Below the pieces are notes generated by a model. That model did not search any database. It was not told where the DNA came from and saw only the letters and a program-made list of their open reading frames with translations. A DNA stretch of 64,000 nt from the NCBI RefSeq assembly GCF_008704855.1, contig NZ_CP023691.1:4836001-4900000 (forward strand), written 5' to 3'. The position numbers and the translations under genes are program-made. Origin of the DNA: Streptomyces platensis. Lineage in GTDB: Bacteria; Actinomycetota; Actinomycetes; Streptomycetales; Streptomycetaceae. Below, piece by piece: positions 1 to 7,801 of this stretch. Each line of letters opens with the position of its first letter. The first letter of the stretch is position 1.

Positions 1-152
1 GGCCCAGTCGCCGAGGCGGCGTCCTTGAGCAGCGGCGATCAGTGGGCGGTCCATAGGCGATCAGTACGACAGAGAGATCATCGGGCAGTGGTCAGCGAAT
101 TCGTGGCTTTCCTTCGTCCGGGCGAATTCCGTACCGCGTCGGCCTTTTGATC

Positions 153-216
153 TTCGCCGCTAACGGCGAATTCCCTTTGACGCGTACTGTTTTGATCAAC
201 CGCGGCTCCCTACAAT
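153..216 (+). promoter_or_regulatory. candidate hppA promoter region with hairpin
   Basis: A perfect 7-bp inverted repeat (TTCGCCG, loop CTAA, CGGCGAA) lies at 153-170. A good -10-like hexamer TACAAT sits at 211-216, but the -35 hexamer at 17-bp spacing (188-193, TGTTTT) is weak. The 10-mer GGCGAATTCC occurs twice, at 121-130 and 165-174, the second copy overlapping the hairpin. This is a candidate promoter/leader for hppA, whose ATG is at 288; no transcription data support it. Confidence 0.3.
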
Positions 217-287
217 CCGTCCACATCTTGCTCAGGACGCCTGAGCGTGCTTCCGCGCGCCCATGTGCCAAACGTCAAGGAGGACGA

Positions 288-2693
288 ATGGCGGGGCCTT
301 ACACCCCTCAGTTGCTTGACACCCCCACTTTTCTGGCCGGGCCGTCGCTTACGGCGGGCAACCGCGGCATCGTGCTGGTGATCGCCGTGGTCGCCCTGGC
401 GGCGCTGGCTGTCGCGGCGGTGCTGGTCCGCCAAGTGCTCGCGGCCGGTGAGGGAACCGACAGTATGAAGAAGATCGCGGCGGCCGTGCAGGAAGGCGCA
501 AATGCCTACCTGGCCCGGCAGTTGCGGACCCTCGGTGTATTCGCCGTCGTGGTGTTCTTCCTGCTCATGCTGCTGCCTGCGGACAATTGGACGCAGCGCG
601 CCGGGCGCAGCGCCTTCTTCTTGATCGGCGCCGGATTCTCGGCGGCCACCGGCTATATCGGCATGTGGCTCGCCGTACGCAGCAATGTGCGCGTCGCGGC
701 GGCCGCCCGGGAAGCCACTCCGGCCGAGGGTGAAACCAAGGAAAAGGATCTTACGGCCGTCTCGCACAAGGCGATGAAGATCGCTTTCCGTACGGGTGGC
801 GTCGTCGGAATGTTCACCGTGGGGCTGGGACTTCTCGGTGCCTCCTGCGTGGTGCTCGTGTACGCGGTCGACGCGCCCAAGGTGCTGGAGGGCTTCGGTC
901 TCGGCGCCGCGCTGATCGCGATGTTCATGAGGGTCGGCGGCGGCATCTTCACCAAGGCCGCGGACGTCGGCGCCGACCTCGTCGGCAAGGTCGAGCAGGG
1001 CATCCCCGAGGACGACCCGCGCAACGCCGCGACCATCGCGGACAACGTGGGTGACAACGTCGGTGACTGCGCCGGTATGGCCGCCGACCTCTTCGAGTCG
1101 TACGCGGTCACCCTGGTCGCCGCGCTCATCCTGGGCATGGCGGCCTTCGGCGACGCCGGGCTCGCCTTCCCGCTGCTGGTCCCGGCCATCGGTGTGCTCA
1201 CCGCGATGATCGGCATCTTCGTGGTCGCGCCCCGGCGCAGCGACCGCAGCGGCATGACGGCCATCAACCGCGGCTTCTTCATCTCCGCGGGCATCTCGCT
1301 GGTCCTGGTGGCCGCCGCGGTGTTCACCTACCTGCCGTCCAGCTACCAGGGCCTGAAGGGCGTCACCGACGTCGAGATCCTGAGCCGCGCCGGCGACCCG
1401 CGGATGCTGGCGCTGGTGGCGGTCGCCATCGGCATCGTGCTGGCCGCGCTGATCCAGCAGCTGACCGGCTACTTCACCGAGACCACCCGGCGGCCCGTGC
1501 GGGACATCGGGAAGACCTCGCTGACCGGCCCGGCCACGGTCGTGCTCTCCGGAATCTCGATCGGCCTGGAGTCGGCCGTCTACTCGGCGGTGCTGATCGG
1601 TCTGGCCGTCTACGGAGCGTTCCTGCTGGGCGGCGCCTCCATCATGCTGGCGCTGTTCGCGGTGGCGCTGGCCGGCACCGGCCTGCTGACCACTGTCGGC
1701 GTGATCGTGGCGATGGACACCTTCGGCCCGGTCTCCGACAACGCGCAGGGCATCGCCGAGATGTCCGGTGATGTCACCGGTGCCGGCGCGCAGGTGCTGA
1801 CCGACCTGGACGCGGTCGGCAACACGACCAAGGCCATCACCAAGGGCATCGCCATCGCGACGGCCGTACTGGCCGCGGCCGCGCTCTTCGGCTCGTACCG
1901 GGACGCGATCGCCACCGCCGTACGGGGCGTCGGCAGCGCCGCCACCGGGATGGGCCTCAGCCTGGACATCTCGCAGCCCAACAACCTGGTGGGGCTGATC
2001 CTCGGCGCCTCGGTCGTCTTCCTGTTCTCCGGGCTGGCGATCAACGCGGTGTCGCGGTCGGCGGGCGCGGTGGTCTTCGAGGTGCGCCGGCAGTTCCGGG
2101 AGCACCCCGGGATCATGGACTACAGCGAGAAGCCCGAGTACGGGCGGGTCGTGGACATCTGCACCAAGGACGCGCTGCGTGAGCTGGCCACTCCCGGGCT
2201 GCTGGCCGTGCTCACCCCGATCGCGGTCGGCTTCTCGCTCGGCGTCGGCGCGCTCGGCTCGTTCCTGGCGGGTGCGATCGGCACCGGCACGCTGATGGCG
2301 GTCTTCCTCGCCAACTCCGGTGGCGCGTGGGACAACGCCAAGAAGCTGGTCGAGGACGGGCACCACGGCGGCAAGGGCAGCGAGGCGCATGCCGCGACGG
2401 TCATCGGTGACACCGTCGGCGACCCGTTCAAGGACACCGCGGGACCGGCGATCAACCCGCTGCTGAAGGTCATGAACCTGGTGGCGCTGCTGATCGCCCC
2501 CGCGGTGGTCCAGTTCTCCTACGGCCAGGACAAGAGCACGGGCGTCCGGCTCGTGGTCGCGCTGCTGGCGATCGCCGTCATCGTCGGTGCGGTCTACGTC
2601 TCGAAGCGGCGTGGAATCGCCGTGGGTGACGAAGACAACTCCGAAGATCCGGAAAGCATCGCCAAATCGGCCAAGACGGCGGTGGCTTCCTAG
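288..2693 (+). CDS. hppA: K+-insensitive membrane H+-translocating pyrophosphatase
   Basis: This 801-aa integral membrane protein hydrolyses cytosolic pyrophosphate and pumps protons. About 16 hydrophobic segments run along the protein. The substrate-binding segment DVGADLVGKVE is followed by the acidic Mg-PPi motifs around DNVGDNVGD, and a second acidic site near the C terminus reads GDTVGDPFKDT. In the selectivity segment the sequence is GNTTKAITKG; Lys and Thr at these positions mark the K+-independent subfamily. The ATG at 288 has an ideal AAGGAGG ribosome site at about 277-283, so the longer open frame from 147 is not the start. It is monocistronic here, and the next gene begins about 220 bases downstream. 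Length and motifs fit the family well. Confidence 0.96.
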   Translation: MAGPYTPQLLDTPTFLAGPSLTAGNRGIVLVIAVVALAALAVAAVLVRQVLAAGEGTDSMKKIAAAVQEGANAYLARQLRTLGVFAVVVFFLLMLLPADNWTQRAGRSAFFLIGAGFSAATGYIGMWLAVRSNVRVAAAAREATPAEGETKEKDLTAVSHKAMKIAFRTGGVVGMFTVGLGLLGASCVVLVYAVDAPKVLEGFGLGAALIAMFMRVGGGIFTKAADVGADLVGKVEQGIPEDDPRNAATIADNVGDNVGDCAGMAADLFESYAVTLVAALILGMAAFGDAGLAFPLLVPAIGVLTAMIGIFVVAPRRSDRSGMTAINRGFFISAGISLVLVAAAVFTYLPSSYQGLKGVTDVEILSRAGDPRMLALVAVAIGIVLAALIQQLTGYFTETTRRPVRDIGKTSLTGPATVVLSGISIGLESAVYSAVLIGLAVYGAFLLGGASIMLALFAVALAGTGLLTTVGVIVAMDTFGPVSDNAQGIAEMSGDVTGAGAQVLTDLDAVGNTTKAITKGIAIATAVLAAAALFGSYRDAIATAVRGVGSAATGMGLSLDISQPNNLVGLILGASVVFLFSGLAINAVSRSAGAVVFEVRRQFREHPGIMDYSEKPEYGRVVDICTKDALRELATPGLLAVLTPIAVGFSLGVGALGSFLAGAIGTGTLMAVFLANSGGAWDNAKKLVEDGHHGGKGSEAHAATVIGDTVGDPFKDTAGPAINPLLKVMNLVALLIAPAVVQFSYGQDKSTGVRLVVALLAIAVIVGAVYVSKRRGIAVGDEDNSEDPESIAKSAKTAVAS

Positions 2694-2911
2694 CCGCCGA
2701 GGAGCACCAACAGGGCGCGCGGACCGCTCAACTGGGCGGGTGGACGGCGTATTTTGCAGACGCCGGCCACCCGCCTTCCGTGTGCCCAGCTGGCCCTGCG
2801 GTCCTTGGTGCAAATGGCTGCAATGAGGGCAGGGCGGGATGCCCGACCGGTGGGCCGGGCCGTTTCGGCGTGTATGTTCCGGGGCCGAGAGCCATGGAAG
2901 GGACCAATCCG

Positions 2912-3496
2912 GTGAACAAGAAGCTTGTGGCTGCACTGTCCGGCGGTGCCGCACTGGTGCTCGCGCTGACCGGTTGCAGCGACGACAGCAGCAAAAAGCT
3001 CAATGACTGGGCGAAGAGTTTCTGCGACCCTGCGCAGGCTCAGTTCAAGAAGATCCAGGACGCCAACGGCGCCATGCAGACGGCCGACAACGGCAGCACG
3101 GACTCCAAGAAGGTCCAGCAGACCGACTCGGCCGCCTTCCAGAAGATTTCCGGCGCCTACGCCTCGCTGGCCAAGTCCCTGGAGAAGGCCGGGCCGCCGC
3201 CGACCGAACAGGGCAAGCAGGCCCAGCAGAACGCCGTCAAGGAGCTCAACTCGCTCTCCAAGGGCTACGCGGACCTCCAGAAGCAGGTCGACAGCCTCGA
3301 CACCTCGGACAAGCTGAAGTTCGCAGACGGTCTGCGCGACCTGTCCAACGGCATCAACAAGCTCAACAAGCAGAGCGAGGCCGCCTTCAAGAACCTGGAG
3401 GCCGGTGACGTCGGCACGGCGATGGCCGCCCAGAAGGGGTGTCAGAACCCCGCCGCGTCCGGTTCCCCGGCGCCGACTCAGTCCAAGAAGTCATAG
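2912..3496 (+). CDS. small secreted lipoprotein, function unknown
   Basis: A 194-aa protein with a clear lipoprotein signal: MNKK, a hydrophobic stretch of about 15 residues, then the lipobox LTGC with the lipidated Cys at about residue 22. The mature part is hydrophilic, Lys/Gln/Ala-rich and predicted helical (repeated KKxQ and LQKQxDSL patterns), ending in an Ala/Pro/Ser tail. I recognise no enzymatic motif. The GTG start at 2912 is chosen because it puts the signal peptide at the very N terminus; GAAGGGA upstream may serve as ribosome site. It lies alone between hppA and a methyltransferase gene. Similar small lipoproteins are common in Streptomyces, mostly without known function. Confidence 0.85.
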   Translation: MNKKLVAALSGGAALVLALTGCSDDSSKKLNDWAKSFCDPAQAQFKKIQDANGAMQTADNGSTDSKKVQQTDSAAFQKISGAYASLAKSLEKAGPPPTEQGKQAQQNAVKELNSLSKGYADLQKQVDSLDTSDKLKFADGLRDLSNGINKLNKQSEAAFKNLEAGDVGTAMAAQKGCQNPAASGSPAPTQSKKS

Positions 3497-3620
3497 CGGC
3501 CACGGGAGTCGGACGGGCCGGGAAGCCGCGGTGGCCGCGGACCGGCTCCGACGGCCCGGCGACGCGCCCGGAGCGGGCGTGGCGCCGGGCCGTCGCCGTT
3601 TGTCGGTGGCAGGGCCGACA

Positions 3621-5168
3621 ATGGTGGGCGTGAGTACGCACCTCCCCACCGCAGATGCCCAGGACCCCGAGAGCCACGCCCGTACCGCCCGGCTGCGCGC
3701 GGCGCTGCTGGCCGCCGCCTTCACCGCCGACGGGCTGCTGGAGCTGCTCGGCGCGCCCGCCTATGCCGCGCTGGCGCGCAGCGAGACCGTCCCCGCCCTG
3801 CGGGCGACCCGCGGTGACAGCCCGCTGGAGACCCTGGTGCGGCTGTTCCTGCTCCAGCGCCCGGTGGAGCCGCGGCGCGCGCAGGCCGCGCTGCCGGTCG
3901 CGGACTGCCTCGCCGACGGCTGGCTGGTGCAGGACGGCGACGAGCTGCGCGCCAGTGTGGACGTGCGGCCGTACGGCGGCCCCGAAGGGCAGGACTGGTG
4001 GATCGTCTCCGACCTGGGCTGTGCGGTCGGCGGGGCCGGCGGTATCCGGGGCGTCGGGGAGGCGGACCGCGCGGAGCTGGTGCTCGGCGTGGGCGGGGCG
4101 TCCACGACCCTGGCCGGGATCACCGTGCGCCGCCCGGTCGGCAAGGCGCTCGACCTCGGCACCGGCTCCGGCATCCAGGCGCTGCACGCAGCCCAGCACG
4201 CCACCCGCGTCACGGCCACCGACCTCAACCCCCGGGCGCTGCGGATCGCCGCGCTGACGCTGGCGCTCTCCGGGGCGGAGGCGGCGGACCTCCGGGAGGG
4301 CTCGCTGTTCGAGCCGGCCGGTGACGAGACGTACGACCTGATCGTGTCGAACCCGCCGTTCGTGATCTCCCCGGGCGCCCGCCTCACCTACCGGGACGGC
4401 GGCATGGGCGGCGACGACCTGTGCCGGACGCTGGTCCAGCAGTCCGCCGCGTATCTCAACGACGGCGGCTACTGCCAGCTGCTGGCCAATTGGCAGCATG
4501 TGGCGGGCGAGGAGTGGCAGGACCGGCTGCGGTCCTGGGTGCCGCGCGGCTGTGACGCCTGGATCGTGCAGCGCGAGGTGCAGGACATCACCCAGTACGC
4601 CGAGCTGTGGCTGCGCGACGCGGGCGACCACCGGGCGGGCGACGAGGCGTACGCCGCGCGGTACGACGCCTGGCTCGACGAGTTCGAGGCGCGCGGGACC
4701 AAGGCGATCGGCTTCGGCTGGATCACGCTGCGCAAGTCCGGTTCGGAAGCCTCCTCCATCACCGTCGAGGAATGGCCGCATCCGGTCGAGCAGCCGCTGG
4801 GGGAGGCGGTCGTGGCGCACTTCGACCGCCAGGACTATCTGCGGGCCACGGACGACGCGGCGCTGCTGGCCGCTCATTTCCGGCTCGCCGACGGGGTGGT
4901 GCAGGAGCAGGTCGGGCTGCCCGGGGCGGAGGATCCGGAGCATGTGGTGCTGCGTCAGAACCGCGGTATGCGGCGCGCCACGAAGGTGGACACGGTCGGC
5001 GCGGGCTTCGCCGGGGTGTGTGACGGCACCCTGCCGGCCGGGCGGATTCTGGACGCCATCGCCCAACTCGTCGGCGAGGACCCGGTCCTGCTGCGGGACC
5101 GTACCCCGGCGTCGATCCGGATGCTGGTCGAGCAGGGGTTCCTGGAGCCGGTGGCCGCGGGCGGCTGA
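3621..5168 (+). CDS. class I SAM-dependent methyltransferase (HemK/RsmC-like core)
   Basis: A protein of about 515 aa. The N-terminal 170 residues form an actinobacterial helical/winged extension. Then comes a Rossmann methyltransferase core with the SAM-binding motif LDLGTGSGIQ, an acidic motif II (TATDLNP) and the motif IV SNPPF. SNPPF belongs to the (N/D)PPF/Y group that methylates exocyclic or amide nitrogens in rRNA, DNA or release factors. About 200 further C-terminal residues have no motif I recognise. The substrate cannot be read from sequence; rRNA or protein-glutamine methylation is possible. The start is ATG 3621 or GTG 3630, both in frame, with GGCAGGG upstream of the first. Only about 125 bases separate it from the lipoprotein gene. 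Confidence 0.88.
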   Translation: MVGVSTHLPTADAQDPESHARTARLRAALLAAAFTADGLLELLGAPAYAALARSETVPALRATRGDSPLETLVRLFLLQRPVEPRRAQAALPVADCLADGWLVQDGDELRASVDVRPYGGPEGQDWWIVSDLGCAVGGAGGIRGVGEADRAELVLGVGGASTTLAGITVRRPVGKALDLGTGSGIQALHAAQHATRVTATDLNPRALRIAALTLALSGAEAADLREGSLFEPAGDETYDLIVSNPPFVISPGARLTYRDGGMGGDDLCRTLVQQSAAYLNDGGYCQLLANWQHVAGEEWQDRLRSWVPRGCDAWIVQREVQDITQYAELWLRDAGDHRAGDEAYAARYDAWLDEFEARGTKAIGFGWITLRKSGSEASSITVEEWPHPVEQPLGEAVVAHFDRQDYLRATDDAALLAAHFRLADGVVQEQVGLPGAEDPEHVVLRQNRGMRRATKVDTVGAGFAGVCDGTLPAGRILDAIAQLVGEDPVLLRDRTPASIRMLVEQGFLEPVAAGG

Positions 5169-5279
5169 CGCGGGTGGCTGACGGGACGGCTGATGCGGAC
5201 GGGGGAGCGGCCGACGACATACCGGCGTCGTTCATCCGGCGTTCGCCGGGATGCCGTCCCGGGGTGCCACGCTGCGCGC

Positions 5280-5477
5280 ATGGAGAGTGGACCCGAGGCA
5301 TTCGCCGGTGTGGCGTTCGCGCTGTTCGGCGCCGGACTTCTGGTGTGGACGGGCGTGTGCGCGCGGACCGGTTCCCCGGTCGCCGACGGTGTCAGCCGTC
5401 CGGTCGCCACGGTGACGGCGCTGCTGTCCGGGGTGGCGTTCCTGGCCACCGGCTGCTGGCTGCTGATGGCGTTGTAG
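5280..5477 (+). CDS. small two-helix membrane protein
   Basis: A 65-aa open frame from ATG 5280 with two hydrophobic segments (about residues 8-26 and 44-64) joined by a short loop. Hydrophobicity rather than homology is the argument that it is real; it lies in the same direction as its neighbours and does not overlap them. There is no strong ribosome site (GCGCGC lies just upstream). No function can be assigned. The longer frame from 5193 would add an Arg-rich segment and is less likely. Confidence 0.5.
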   Translation: MESGPEAFAGVAFALFGAGLLVWTGVCARTGSPVADGVSRPVATVTALLSGVAFLATGCWLLMAL

Positions 5478-5710
5478 CCGTCCGCGTCGCCCCGGCGTCC
5501 TGCCGCCCGCCCGTTCGGCACCCTGGTGACGGGATGTCGTCCTCAACTGCCGTCGGAGGGCGTTCCGTTCACTTCCGGCCAGTTCTGTCATAAATGGCCG
5601 GTGTGTGCCGGTACGCGGGAACTTTTCGGTGCCATCAGGGCATCTCCCTCAGTGAAGGTCACCAACAGGCCGGTCGACCCACGGGCCGGCCCCCTCAGGG
5701 AGGAACCCCA

Positions 5711-6115
5711 ATGAACCGTGCACTCCGCTACGCCACCGTCGGCGCCATCGCCGTCTCCCTGCTCGCCGGCGGCTCGGCCGCGGCCTTCGCCGCACCGCAG
5801 GACCTGCACACGTCCGCGCCGACCGTGGCCACCGCTCCGGCCGCCGCCTCCCTGACGGCCAAGGCCAGTGCGACGACGGTCAAGGCGTGGGAGCAGTTCC
5901 GCGTCACCGGGGTGGCCAAGGGCATCAAGGCCGGCACCAAGCTGACCGTCCAGCAGAAGCAGGGCACGAAGTGGGTCTCGCTGCCCGCGCAGACGTCGGT
6001 CAACTCCAGCGGTGCGTACGCGGTGCGGGTCAAGCTCGGCCTCAAGGGCGTCAACCAGCTCCGCATGGCCACCGGCAGCACCGTCTCGCCGGTGGTCTCG
6101 GTCACCGTTCGCTGA
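5711..6115 (+). CDS. secreted Ala-rich protein with a beta-sandwich-like domain
   Basis: A 134-aa protein with a Sec signal peptide: MNRALRY, a hydrophobic core, and a probable cleavage after AFA near residue 28. The mature part is an Ala/Thr linker followed by a domain of alternating hydrophobic strands (VTGVAKGIKAGTKLTVQQK, then a WVSLP strand and a final VVSVTVR). That pattern resembles small Ig-like or surface-exposed repeat domains. No catalytic residues or sortase motif are visible. The ATG at 5711 has a strong GGGAGGAA ribosome site, which decides the start over the frame from 5594. It ends just before a strong hairpin terminator shared with a convergent gene. Confidence 0.8.
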   Translation: MNRALRYATVGAIAVSLLAGGSAAAFAAPQDLHTSAPTVATAPAAASLTAKASATTVKAWEQFRVTGVAKGIKAGTKLTVQQKQGTKWVSLPAQTSVNSSGAYAVRVKLGLKGVNQLRMATGSTVSPVVSVTVR

Positions 6116-6177
6116 GGTGCTGACGCATTGAGGCGGTGACGCGTCGAGGTGCTGACGCCCTGACGCGGCGCACGGAC

Positions 6178-6212
6178 GCCTGACGGTCCGGACCGAGGCC
6201 GGACCGTCAGGC
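6178..6212. terminator. bidirectional hairpin terminator between convergent genes
   Basis: A perfect 14-bp inverted repeat (left arm 6178-6191, right arm 6199-6212, 7-base loop). It lies between the secreted-protein gene ending at 6115 on the plus strand and the DUF2752 gene ending at 6231 on the minus strand. There is no long T-run on either side, as is usual for Streptomyces terminators. The flanking 6116-6177 contains repeated CTGACGC words. Confidence 0.7.
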
Positions 6213-6230
6213 CGCCCTGTGGCGCGTCGT

Positions 6231-6671
6231 TCAGCCGACGAGGTTGCGGGCGAGCATCCACGCCGCGGCGATGCCGAGCACCACGGCGTTGCCGCGGCCC
6301 GACAGCCGGGGCCGGTACTCCCGGCCGCGGAGGCCGGCGACCAGCCAGCGCACGACGGCGTACGCCACGACCGGCCCGCCCAGCGTCAGCAGCACGGCGT
6401 TGTCGTGGAAGGCCGTCACGACCTCGCCGTGCATCAGGTCGTACGCCATCCGGGTCCCGCCGCACAGCGGGCACAGCAGCCCGGTGATCCATTTGAAGGG
6501 GCAGGGGATCAGCAGCTGCCCCGGCTGGTGCGGATCGGTGTGCCAGAGATAGCCGGCCCCCGCCGCGCCGACGCCGAGCGTGAGCGCCGCCCGGCGGAGG
6601 GTGCGCCTCCGGACCGCCGCCCCGGTGGGGCCCACGGTCTCGGCGGGACCCCAGGACTCCCCGGTGCTCAC
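6231..6671 (-). CDS. DUF2752 membrane protein
   Basis: A 146-aa protein with about three membrane segments. Its centre carries the DUF2752 signature: Cys-Pro-x-Lys-Trp-x-Thr-Gly-x-x-Cys-Pro-x-Cys-Gly-Gly-Thr-Arg, followed by an amphipathic segment (MAYDLMHGE). The paired Cys suggest metal or disulfide chemistry at the membrane face, but the family has no firmly known function. It starts with a GTG whose last bases overlap the TGA of the upstream gene (GTGA at 6671-6668). The two are therefore translationally coupled, a conserved pairing in Streptomyces. The longer frame starting at 6923 is not the gene start. Confidence 0.88.
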   Translation of the reverse strand: MSTGESWGPAETVGPTGAAVRRRTLRRAALTLGVGAAGAGYLWHTDPHQPGQLLIPCPFKWITGLLCPLCGGTRMAYDLMHGEVVTAFHDNAVLLTLGGPVVAYAVVRWLVAGLRGREYRPRLSGRGNAVVLGIAAAWMLARNLVG

Positions 6672-7294
6672 ACGCTCAGCGACCGGGCGTAGTTGACCTG
6701 GTTGAGCACGAACATCACCTGCTCGCGGGACTGCACCGGGATCATCGTGGAGTGGTGCCGGCCGCCGCTGTTCACCGTGACCTGGACGAACCCGGTCGTG
6801 ACCCGCTCCTTCATCAGGAGGAAGAGCAGCCCGAGCAGACAGAAGAGGAAGAAGACGATGGCGAGCACGACCGCGTGCGCCGGAATCTTCTCCTCCGTCC
6901 GCGACATGTCGGTCGCCGTCCACACCGCGCCCCGGAGCGGCATCGGCCCGGCCGGCGTCATGACCGTGTCGCCGGTCACCGCGATATCGCCGAGCGACAG
7001 TGCCATCCCGCCGGGCTGGGCCCCGGCCTGGAAGCCCGGCGCCGGCTGCGGCGCCGCGCCCGGCGGGAAACCGGGCGGGGGCGTCGGCTGGGCGCCGGCC
7101 GGGGGAAAGCCGTAACCGGGCTGCGGCTGCGCGGGCGTCTGGGGATAGCCGTAGCCGGGCTCCCCTGGGTGGCCGCCCTGCGGATAGCCGTAACCGGGGT
7201 CGGCGGGCTGAGCGCTCTCCGGCGTGGCGTAAGGGTTCTGACCGGGCTGGCCGGGCGGCTGTTCCGGAGGCGGTCCGGGGTGCTGGTTGGCCAT
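6668..7294 (-). CDS. Pro/Gly/Gln-rich single-pass membrane protein
   Basis: A 208-aa protein. The first about 100 residues are low complexity with repeated PGYGYPQ and PPGFPPG units. A short polar domain follows, then one strong transmembrane helix (VVLAIVFFLFCLLGLLFLL, about residues 140-158). An extracytoplasmic or cytoplasmic C-terminal domain of about 45 residues contains a conserved-looking VQVTVNSGGRHHST segment. Such proteins are common next to DUF2752 genes in streptomycetes. No enzyme motif is visible. The ATG at 7294 has AGGGGGGATCA just upstream. It is the first gene of a two-gene operon with the DUF2752 gene. Confidence 0.82.
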   Translation of the reverse strand: MANQHPGPPPEQPPGQPGQNPYATPESAQPADPGYGYPQGGHPGEPGYGYPQTPAQPQPGYGFPPAGAQPTPPPGFPPGAAPQPAPGFQAGAQPGGMALSLGDIAVTGDTVMTPAGPMPLRGAVWTATDMSRTEEKIPAHAVVLAIVFFLFCLLGLLFLLMKERVTTGFVQVTVNSGGRHHSTMIPVQSREQVMFVLNQVNYARSLSV

Positions 7295-7801
7295 GGGTGG
7301 TGATCCCCCCGAGTGTGCGTGACGACGGCAGTACCCGGCTCGAACGGCGAGCCGTGCCGTGTCCATCCTGCCAGCCCGCTCACGTGCTGTATCAAGGCAA
7401 TGACGGCATCCGGCGCCGCCTTGTGACAGTCGCCGGCCGGCGGACGGTGCGGTGTGCGGCCCCGGGCGAGCGATGAACCGTCGGGGGTCCGTCACTGTGT
7501 GAGATCACCGAAGGTGCCGGGGCTGCGGCGCGCGGGGAACGGCCGGCGTGGACAGCGGGGAGCAGGACGGCCCCGTCATGATCCATAGGACCGCCCCCGG
7601 GGCCCGTGGCAGGCGCCTGATGCGGTCCGGGCGGCATGAAGGCATGTAGTCGGGTTACCGTTCGAGTGGCGTTGCGGGGTTTTTCCGTTTGACACGGGGC
7701 CGGGAGGTACCGTCACACTCCGCAGCGTCAAGCGTCACCGCAGTGCGACCCGGCGTCCGGCCGGGGAGCAGTCCCAGCGTCGACCGGAGAGAAGAGCGAA
7801 G
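7295..7801. other. 507-base intergenic region between divergent genes
   Basis: No convincing gene is seen here. It separates the minus-strand operon starting at 7294 from topA starting at 7802 and should hold both promoters. A TTGACA hexamer occurs at 7689-7694 on the plus strand; the best -10 candidate at reasonable spacing (CACACT, 7714-7719) is poor. GGAGAGAAG just before 7802 is the likely topA ribosome site. Confidence 0.45.

Noticed and set aside
210-2954. 914-aa open frame on the minus strand across hppA
   Set aside because: His/Arg/Asp-rich shadow of a high-GC gene; it overlaps hppA fully, which has clear motifs and a ribosome site.
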